DNA from: Pegea sp. RAD2-039
Taxonomy: Eukaryota; Chordata; Thaliacea; Salpida; Salpidae
Length of the DNA: 64,000 nucleotides
Assembly: GCA_034620365.1 (NCBI GenBank)
Contig: JAQGEQ010000339.1
Span: forward strand, 372,001-436,000
Direction: 5' to 3'
Shown here: in pieces, positions 54,827-64,000 of the stretch
How positions within the stretch are numbered: position 1 is the stretch's first letter
How the letters are laid out: each line of letters starts with the position of its first letter
Program-made: the position numbers and the translations under genes
Notes under the pieces: generated by a model
Database searches by the model: none
What the model was told of the DNA's origin: nothing
The model's input: only the letters and a program-made list of their open reading frames with translations

Positions 54827-57800
54827 ATGTCAAATTTTACCACAACCTTCAGTCCAACCGTAATCTTAGACGATAAGAACTGCAGCAGATTAGATTTAAG
54901 CTGCATCAACAACGCTTTAGAGAACAATAATTCATCTATTGGACAGTTATTCGCAGTAATTGCTGCTGCATTTGTTTGGTTTCTTTATCTTACTTATTAT
55001 AATTCAAGACTTTTAGGGTATTTACTTTCACATTTGGGCAACTACTCCATTCCTAATGGTATATTGAAATCTATTTTTTTATATAATTTGTTTAATGTTG
55101 TAATTATATTAAACATTAACTAGGAGAATTAATGTTACCTAAATATACTTGTGAATTCATTCTTTTTAAAATTATTTTTTAATGACCTTAATACTCATGT
55201 TAATTTTGAGATAGTTTTCTTAAAAGTTCAAATAATCAATCAATACTGACCTCTTTTAAACTATGAGTAATGTTTTAGCTTACTAAATCAGGCGATTTGC
55301 TTTTTGTAACGGTAACATGATTTATTTTTACAGATAAATCAATTTATATCGGTTCTTTTTCTATATCTGTTTTATCTGGAAAATTAATGTTTCGTGACAT
55401 TTTATATGTCACACAAAATTACTCACTTCATATAAGTGACGGTTATGTGATTATCAAATGGTGGAGTTTGTTTTCACCAAAACAATTGCAAAAAGAATCT
55501 GGTAATGACATTTGTTTATCTTATCAACTTGAGATATACTTTTAAACATTAAATATTTATAGAACTTTCAGATCAAGATACACGGTTGAAAGTTTACCTA
55601 ACTAACTATCAACTGTACGTTTATAACGTCTGTGAGAAATATGAAGACTTAAAAGAAGCTTTTAGGAGTCATGACAATATTTCATCATCAGAATCAGGTA
55701 GATTGTGTGACAAAAAATGATTAAAAATTTTTAACTTTGAATCACTTTTTTAGATAAAAATTTGAAAGATGTTGTGATACCTTCAGTGTGTTGGTGGAGG
55801 ACTCTATTTCCATCTTTTGATACTTTTATCTCAGATGGAAGTATCACATTTGGCAATAATCATTTACCAAATTCTTTATGTAAGTTTTAACATCCGGGTC
55901 ACTTAATCTAATCTAATTAAGTTGAAACTTTCTAACTTTATCATCATCTGAAGCTAGACTGAAGTCAAACAATCTTTTAATCTAATTATTTGAAGCGATT
56001 GATCAAATTTGCAGCTGTTTCAATCAATAATTAAACCAATTTCAACTTTGTTTATTAATTTATCCATTTTTCAGTGGTTTCGTTCACTGAAAGCCATTTT
56101 AGATACAAAACTACAAAAGCATCAAATCAGTTTGATATCTTTATGCATGTGGTTGATGGGGAGATGGGAAGTTTAAGTATTTCCCTGATTCCTAGTTGCA
56201 ATTTTGATTCTAAAGCTAAAGTTGCTTTTCTTGATATTCAACCGCCTCATATATGTGATCCTCCGCGCAAAATGGGTGAAGGTTATTGTGTAATGAGATC
56301 CACGAGTCTTAAAATAAAAGTTTCATACGATGAACCAGGTGACTTTAACATCTTTACTTTTCTTCTTTAAAGTTGATGATTTTTTAGGTGAAGATCAAGC
56401 TGTAATTGAAGAAGATGTAGCTTATATGCAGTCCTCATTTTTATCAGACGATATTCAGAATGTTCCTGATCCTGTGTTTGATATTTTCATCACTTGTGAA
56501 AAACGGACAAGTTTGAATTACGGACCATGGGCTGACAGGTAAGTCCTCTTTAATAATTCCGATTATCTTCATAAAAATCTTTTTTTTTTGAAAATATTTC
56601 GAATTTAAAACTTTCAGATTTCTTTTTGAAATTACATTTTTATCTCCACATATAAATCACCGACAAAATTTTCAATTTAATCATCAAATGCTTCCAACAT
56701 CACAAATAGATCTTAAACTTTTCTCTTCTCGTCACTTCGAGCTTTTTACAACTTCTCGACTTGCTTCGACTGACTGAATAATTGATGAACTAGCTTCGCG
56801 ATGACATGCTTCGTTTTTTAATTACTCTCTTTTATTTCCAAATCATCAGACAACGAGACCTTCTTCAAAAGTTCTTCTTTCCTCCAACTTACCAAAATCA
56901 TCAATTCAACTCTTACTCTGGGAGTAAAATAAAGATCCGTCAAACTCCCATGATCAACTTCTCAATAAACTTCCTCCATCAATCTGATCTTGATATCCTC
57001 TTTATGACAGATGATCAAATAAGAGTTTTTAACATCAACTCTCAAAAGGTAAAGCAACCACGTGACCAGCTTTTATTAACTCCACTTTTTTGAAGGGTTC
57101 ATTTATTGATATCTCTTTCCCATTACTAATTGGACCAAATGGTTACGAAACATTAGTCCTAGGTGACTTAAAAGAATAAAAATGAAACTTTCTGTCCTAA
57201 ACTTGTAAATTTCAGGACAATTATTACACGCTGATGTCTCTACTAATATGGAATATCGTTATTTACTTAATGCTGAAACTTTACGTTTTAAATTTATTTC
57301 GCATTACCCTCTGGTTTGGAATGATGTTATTCATTATAAGTCTGATCTCACCATCACGAAGGTATCTATTCAAATGACGTCATCAGCTTCCAATGAATTT
57401 TATCTTTTAGGTTTCACTTAATTATATTTTTTCTCTGAATCACTTCTTTAGTGATTTGATTAATGATTGGACTAGAGCTTCAACAAAACCAGATGTTTGC
57501 ACCTTTGTTCCGTACGTCTTTACTTTTCGAGCACTAATGGAAGATGTGGAATTACTTTTACCTTGCAATTCATATAATTGGGTTGATACAGAAAAAAACT
57601 CGACAGAAAATGGTTTCTACAAACCTAATTATTCATATTTCTAAAAAAATTTTTGTTGATTTTCAGAATTACTTGCTTTACATTCTAAACAACTAGTTGT
57701 TGAATTTTCTCTCCCATTTAATGTCTTCTGTCCTCCCACTTACACACTACCTGTGGTATGCAAAGCTACAGGCTTACATTTATGCTTACATATGCAAACT

Positions 57801-60800
57801 TCAAACCCTTCATGGTATTCGTTGTTGAATTTGTCATCAAGCCAAGCTAACTGGAAACGGAACGCATTTGGTGATTTCATTTACTTGTGTGCTTCTTCAA
57901 TAATTTTTTTGTGAATATTTTTTTAAATTTTTAAATATTTTTTTTTTTAGATTTTTCATGTTGTACGTCATTAGTGCAAACTCTAGGCGCTGATAATTTA
58001 AAAGATGAATGGGTGAATTGTTGGCAGATACCACAACTGAATCTAACTATCAAATATACATGGCATAGTTCAGATGTTGATCTTATTGATGAAAAACCAA
58101 ATTGGGATTTTACTCTTTTAGAAAAGAAATACAAGTATTTGAAAAAAAATCGATTTTTGAGAAAATTCTAATAGCTTGAAACTGCAGGAATAAAAATAGT
58201 GGAAAGAAAATTGAGGGGAATCCTAGTGAGGAGTGTTTTCTTCAAACTCATCTTCCTGCTGCTGATATCTTGGAAGTTGATCTTGATATTTCAAAATCTT
58301 GTTTGCTGTTATATGGACCTTTACTCAAATTACTGATTAATGCGAAAGTAAGTAAAAGTGTTTTGAAACAAAGAAGATTTTCACAAGAAAATATGATCTT
58401 AGTAATCAATCATTAAAGATTCTGAAAAGTCACCACTAGATGGTAGCAAACCAGAATTTTTGAAACACAAAAGTGACTTTTTTAATCCTGTTCTTCAAAA
58501 CTCTTTTATTGAAGTCTTACAAGCATCTAATAATCCAAGCTTTAAACCGAAACCTTTTGAAAAATTATGAAAAAATTTTTTCTCATCTGTCATATTTGTA
58601 AACTAACCACCTTGGTTCAAACCCCACGTGCAACTCAAGATTTAGCACCTTGACTTGTAAACAATCCTCGACTAACAATACCAAGTCAACTTTTAGTAGT
58701 TTAAGGTGCTGACGACTCGTTTTGCTTCTAGTATCTACTTTTATACTTGTTTACTTTTTGATATCTTTTTAGGAAGACTATCTCGGTGCCAATGATGTTG
58801 TAACTGATGTTCAGAATCCAGAAGATTCTTCGGATGAAGAAGACTCATCATCATCTGAATCTTCTGAACTTATTCGGTTGTTAAATTTTATGTTTTTATC
58901 TTCATTAACTCTTGATCTTCAGACCACTGGATGTAATCGCCATCGTGAAGTTGGAAAATACATCCGGGTATCTTCCAGTGTATCCTAATCCTTCCTTAGA
59001 TCAACCTCCGAAAGTCTCACTCAAATCTCTTTATGTTGACGTCACATCGAGATATCTGGAAACTGTTGTCAAGGTGAAAGACATCATCTGTATGATGATC
59101 TTTTAAAATCCTTCTCACAGTTGATCCTCGATGATCTTGAGATCAACTTCTCGGAGGTAGACAAAGATCTAGGAAGTTTCCAGGATGATCTTTCTTATGA
59201 TCCGAAACAAGATAAAGGAAAAGTTCATTTGAATAAATTGTTCTTCAACCTATCCGCGTATTTGAGTGATGGAGCCCAGGACACCAACTTCCCGGTCACC
59301 GAGTACGCGTGCATGACAGCTGTGGACGTTGGTGACGTCACTGCCAAGTTATCGGTACCCGAGGTGAAGTTGTGACGTCATCATTGTCGCGGTGACGTCA
59401 TTGTGATGTTTGTAGATGCTTGTTTTAAGTGATTGGGTGGACTTGTTTACATCTCAATATTCAAATAAAGATTATCAATTGAAGATGAGCAAATATTCGA
59501 TTGAAAATCTTCTCAAGGTATTCAACATTCGACATTTCAATTATCTCATCTCAATCATTTATAGAGTAAAATGGAACTTCGATATGTAGAAATTCATCTC
59601 ACTGTTAATCTGATTGATGTGATGTTATGTGTCAGTGACTCTTTCATCTTTCAATTAAAAATCCCCACTATCTCGATTTGTGACGTCATTGGATGCTCTG
59701 ATGTTGCATCTTTAACTCCTCTTCCTCTTAATACGTGTCCCGATCATCCGATTCATAATGAAGTAGGATCAGTTGAAACAATCTTCATACAGATCGGAGC
59801 GATCTCATTGATCAACAATCTTAAAGATCGATCCTCTTCAAGTTAGTTATCTTTATTTGATCCTAATCTTCATCTGATCTTACTCTTCTTTAGCTGGTGA
59901 TTATGTTGAAACTGGAAGATCAAAAGTAGGTCCGATCTTCATCCACATTTCAATCCCGCTTCCATCTATTGATCTTGTCTTCCGTCAAAAGTTCCTTCTT
60001 CAATATGATCGCTCCACGAGAAGGATCCCTAATCTATGGAAGGTCTGAAGATGCTCTTCTCAAACTCATCTGATCTTCTGTCTTCCTAGGAAGAATCTCG
60101 GGACTGTAGAGGATCTTTTCACACTGATTCGTGCTTTCTTCTTCTTCCTTGTACAAATTTTAATGCTTTTCAACATTCAAGAACATCTTCAGGAGATGAA
60201 GACTCGATCTGTGAAAAGAGCGGATCAGATACTTCTCCAAAAACTGCATCAACACTTCAGAGTAAGTCTGATCTTTATTTGATCTTGATCTGATCATCTG
60301 ATCTTTTAGATGTCACTAAAGTTGAGCTGATCAAAGATGAGCCGATTCTTGAAGAAACAGAGATTGACTCTTCATCAATTCCCGAGACCTTTCGCTTACA
60401 ATCTGCATTTAAAGAGATCAAGCAAGACTCGAGTTCTAGTAGTGAGCTCTACTACTCAGCAGAATCCGATGTTGAAGATCTGAATGAGTCACATGATTCA
60501 CCAGTGATGTTCAAGACATCAAAAGAGCCCCATCTAGAAGCCAAACAGACTAATCAAGTTCATCGTCAACTCTTTCCTGATCTTCCAAATGAACCTCCAA
60601 CACAAAGACCTGTTACTCTCAAATTACTCGATCATCTGAAACCAAAAGCTCAAAAGATGACACGAAATGACCACCAGAGGGCGCATAGTATTGATATGTT
60701 GGGTGGATCAGGAGCATATGAGAGTGGATCAGTAGAAGAGTTGGCATCCGCTTACAAAAAGCTCTTAACTGTGTCTCAATTAAAGAGGATGCGACGAAAT

Positions 60801-63800
60801 AGTCCTGGATTTAAGGATAAGGTCCACTGGATGCCATATTTTGAGATCTTTAATAAAGGGATCTACTTTCCGGATGTGATTAGGACTCGTAAAGATCAAA
60901 ATGAAAGCATCCGGCAGAAAAGATGTCTTGTGCAGAAGATCCATTTGCAGATCAATATTGAAGTAAGGATCTTAGAGATCATAATCTTTAATAAATCTTC
61001 ATTTTTTCTATTTAGAAAAATATTGAGATTCAAATTACTCCGATTCTGTTGTTGGCTTTGCAACGAATCATCAAAGCAGTTGAGAAATCAGTTGAGACTT
61101 CATCAGTGACATCCATCATCAACAAGATCCTTTCAAAATGTTTATCAAAATGTTCAGATCAAGTCACTGAACGTAAAACTAAAGGTTTGATGAAGATTAC
61201 TTGATTTCATCACTAAATGATCCTTAAATAGATCTTTGGAAGGAGCTAGCAAGTTGTTGTATGCATCCACCTCCTGAAATGATCTTCAACATCAACATCA
61301 GATCTTTGACGTTAGTCCTGATACAAGCTGGAAGTGGAAGTGAATCTGTATTTAGTCGTCAACTTCAAAGTATCACAGAAGTCCCTTGCTTCTCATCACT
61401 TATCATCAGGTTGATTTTTATCAAAAAGTTTTCAATTTTTATTTCTGAATTTTTTTGTTGAATATTTTCTAAATTTAGCAAATTGATAATTTTAGAAGAA
61501 TTTCAAAATTTATTTTTACATCTCAACCCACTCAAAATTTACTAAAAAAAATAAAAAAAACAACCAACCCAACCATCTGTGAACCATCTACAACCACTTG
61601 AACCATCTACAACCATTAAAATCGTTTCAGATTGAATCAACTCACACTTGCATCTCGACAATTCAGTGCAGTGAAGACGCGCGAAGTAATGACGTCATCA
61701 CATGTAACTGACGACTGACAAATTTGAATTTAGAATGAAGCAGCTTGTCATCCTCTAAGTGGAAGTTTTAGTGTCGAAAATCTTGATTGTCAATTGAGGA
61801 TACTAACACATGATGGATTTGTTCCTGATGTCATCAGCATCACTTCCTTAACTGAATCTTGTTCTAATTGTAACTTTAGAGTCGGAAAACTTCCTGCTGA
61901 TCGCTTGTTACCATCGCAACTTCCAGGTAAGATCTTTTGCTCCTCATCTTCTAATCTCATCACTGATTTCGATGAAGATCACAAACCTTTTGGGTGGTTG
62001 ATGTTGGAGGTTGGAATGATCCGTATTCGTTCAGACTTTGCAATCTTTCGTGATGGAATTCCTCCTTTTAACTTCTCACCACAGAGTACTTCAGGTAGTG
62101 ATCCCAACAAGGAATCCGAACTTCAAAGATTTCTTACAGATCCCGACAATTGTGGAATCGATATCAATTTGACGATTCAAAATATTTGGTCAAATTTAGC
62201 TTCTAAAAGTCATCTACAAACGATCAGGTAATTTCCTGACCATGTATCCCTCATCTTCACGTTCTTTTAGACCAGGGGCACTTCAATGGAACTCAGTGAC
62301 GTCATTGGCGGTGACTTGTCACGCTTGGATGACTCCGCTGGATCGATTATCACACGCGATTAGGAGTTGGAAGTTGAATGAGGTGCGGAGGAACTTAGAA
62401 GTTTGCTCTGCATCTTTTGTTTCCATCTTGATTCATCTTCCGGAGTTGAGGAAGATCACAGAGAAGAGTAAATCTCCCGATTTGATCTTAGAAGATGATA
62501 AACATAACATCACGACTCCTCATTCCAAGTATTTGCTCCCATCTGATCTTCATCATCCACATCTTGATCTTCCAGACGTCTTCGGAGAGTCTTCAGCTTC
62601 CGGTTGATCTCCATAATCTCCAGATGTTTTGTGCTGCATCCGGATGTAGCTTCATCAGTTGAAAGTGCGTTGAAGCACGTGACCGCGGTTCCGCGTCTCG
62701 TCACCTTGCGTCCAGCGATCTTCTTCCTCATCGCTCTTCTTCACAAAAGGATACTTCGAGATGAAGATCACAAAAAGTCCAAACATTAGTCAGTTTGTTT
62801 CTTGTTGTTGTTGTTTTCTAATTTGTTGTTGTCAACAGCTCGCTACATCGTGTCGATGACGTCACACTTTCTGCGTTGACTGACATCGAACAACTGGACC
62901 ATGGCAACCAACAGAAGACAGATCTCGCGGTCAGTGACATCACTACTTGAGTCATACTCATCTTCTATTTATTCACAGACTCTTTATGGAGTCCTCTTCA
63001 ATTGCATCACTTCGGAAGAGTCTGAATCCCGATCTTCAAGTATCTTTGAATGTTTTTTACGTGAAGGTTTCACTATCAAATTTCAAGCTGATGAAATTGG
63101 GTTTGTTGTTGAGAGGGTCTTTCGGATACATGAAGATTCAATAAATCTGTTTTAGGATCCACAAACATCGTTGTGATGAACGAGTCTTTAAAAGTCGGAT
63201 GCAAAGGAACAAGCATCAGTCTTCAATGTCGTCATCATGGAGTAATGATCCGGTTTTATTGTGTCCTTGCATTCAGTGGAAAAAGAGCGATCTTAGGGTC
63301 CCAGGAAGATCATCTTATGAGGATCTGATCGTGTTGTTGTGGTTGAAGGTCGCTATTGAGTTTGATTCGATCAAAAAAATCAAATCGAATCAAGAATTTC
63401 AATTAGAAGATGAGACAGATCCACAAAAGTGAGTAGCGCCATCTAGTGGTATCTTTTATTCATCTATGTCCTGCAGGGATCCGGAAGTGAAGACAGAAGT
63501 AGTCTTGAAAGTATCTTCATCTTTCATCTGTCAGAATATTGATTCAACGATCTTCCACTTGATTCATGAAGGGATTGAGACATTCTCAGTCCTCTGCGAG
63601 ATGCAGTCTGAGATGGAGGTACCCCTCGACCCATTTTATATGCTTCCACTAACTCCTTGATGTGATAGGTCCGTAAATTCCGAGGGAGGCTCTCAGCTAA
63701 CACTAGTGTCCGGATCAATGATCATTCTGTGTCCTCATCTTATCACAGACGAATATCTGATCAAAGGTAAAGACTTTTTCATCTTTTCTTTTTCTCAAAC

Positions 63801-64000
63801 TGATCTTTCATAGAAGTCCTCTTGGGACTTTGAGAGATCCTTTTGATCTTACAGCTGATCTGGAAGATGAAGCAATGTATCCATTCTGGAGGGTTAGTAG
63901 ATCTTGAAGATGTTGAATCCTCATTAAGATTTTTTTTTTCAGATCATCTACAAACTAGTTGATGAAAATTGCCACATCTTAGAGGAAGAAGGAAGATACG
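54827..64000 (+). CDS. BLTP1: BLTP1 (KIAA1109/Tweek) bridge-like lipid transfer protein, N-terminal part
   Basis: Thirty-five exons, about 2,080 residues, then the window ends: 54827-55058, 55334-55501, 55563-55697, 55754-55879, 56075-56338, 56388-56538, 56850-57048, 57096-57162, 57216-57361, 57411-57612, 57667-57870, 57951-58134, 58188-58347, 58773-58876, 58923-59073, 59121-59363, 59416-59517, 59565-59841, 59894-60042, 60090-60261, 60310-60962, 61016-61184, 61232-61409, 61631-61685, 61734-61926, 61978-62227, 62271-62528, 62597-62788, 62839-62929, 62979-63100, 63156-63428, 63477-63618, 63669-63766, 63814-63892 and 63943 onward. One N-terminal membrane segment (FAVIAAAFVWFLYLTYYNSR) anchors it in the ER; the rest forms a beta-groove rod moving lipids at contact sites. 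Family signatures: YIGSFSISVLSGKL, PPRKMGEGYCVMRS, LNYGPWADRQRDLL, WKRNAF and VTAVPRLVTLRPAIFFL. Borders near 62528-62597 and 63100-63156 are the least certain; 61927-61977 could be retained in frame. Confidence 0.96.

Noticed and set aside
57931-58171. Minus-strand frame opposite a BLTP1 exon
   Set aside because: It is antisense to the conserved exon 57951-58134.
58600-58650. tRNA-like B box (GGTTCAAACCC) in a BLTP1 intron
   Set aside because: No A box or cloverleaf could be found upstream and no SINE tail follows; probably chance or a very old fragment.
63156-63428. Alternative frame in the BLTP1 exon (VVMNESLKVGCKGTSISLQC)
   Set aside because: It is open only to about 63320 and does not reach the phase required by the donor at 63428; the chosen frame does.

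Overview
The window is metazoan nuclear DNA. Genes are split into many short exons, most introns are 45-60 bases with GT-AG ends, and the sequence between genes is very AT-rich. Junctophilin, ketohexokinase, a Puratrophin-1 (PLEKHG4) type RhoGEF, a BACH-type BTB-bZIP factor and BLTP1/Tweek together with the tiny introns suggest an invertebrate deuterostome. An ascidian tunicate is my best guess, but this is inference only. No bacterial, organellar or CRISPR features were seen.

Layout. 1-13.9 kb is mostly AT-rich; a few GC-richer islands look like minus-strand exons (5.5-6.3 kb and 10.4-13.6 kb). 14.0-19.0 kb (+) holds 13 exons of a PLEKHG4-like RhoGEF (spectrin-like helices, DH, PH, conserved tail) whose 5' end is not found. 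20.7-20.9 kb has a possible exon. 21.5-24.3 kb (+) is a 12-exon gene for a charged, mostly disordered protein that I do not recognise. 25.6-28.8 kb (-) is a complete 9-exon junctophilin. 33.1-34.6 kb (-) is a hidden 5-exon gene for a 99-residue helical protein with a KxDL-like motif. 36.8-38.2 kb (+) is ketohexokinase. 38.5-41.0 kb (+) is a 5'-truncated, mutated LINE ending in a 255-base AAAT tract. 41.4-44.3 kb (-) is a tandem PH-domain protein. 46.3-50.9 kb (-) is a 16-exon BACH-like gene with a tRNA-derived SINE in one intron; a decayed copy of its BTB exons lies upstream. 54.8 kb to the right edge (+) holds the first 35 exons of BLTP1.

The neighbours do not form a pathway; this is an ordinary animal gene neighbourhood. 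Exon joins were made by eye, requiring consistent phase, GT-AG borders and continuity with the remembered family pattern. The clearest observations are: a SINE and a LINE sharing an 89% identical 54-base 3' tail; PTAP and PPPY motifs in a tandem PH protein; strong excess of the palindrome TGACGTCA in the gene-rich parts; small genes hidden in AT-rich sequence; and the decayed BTB-exon duplication.
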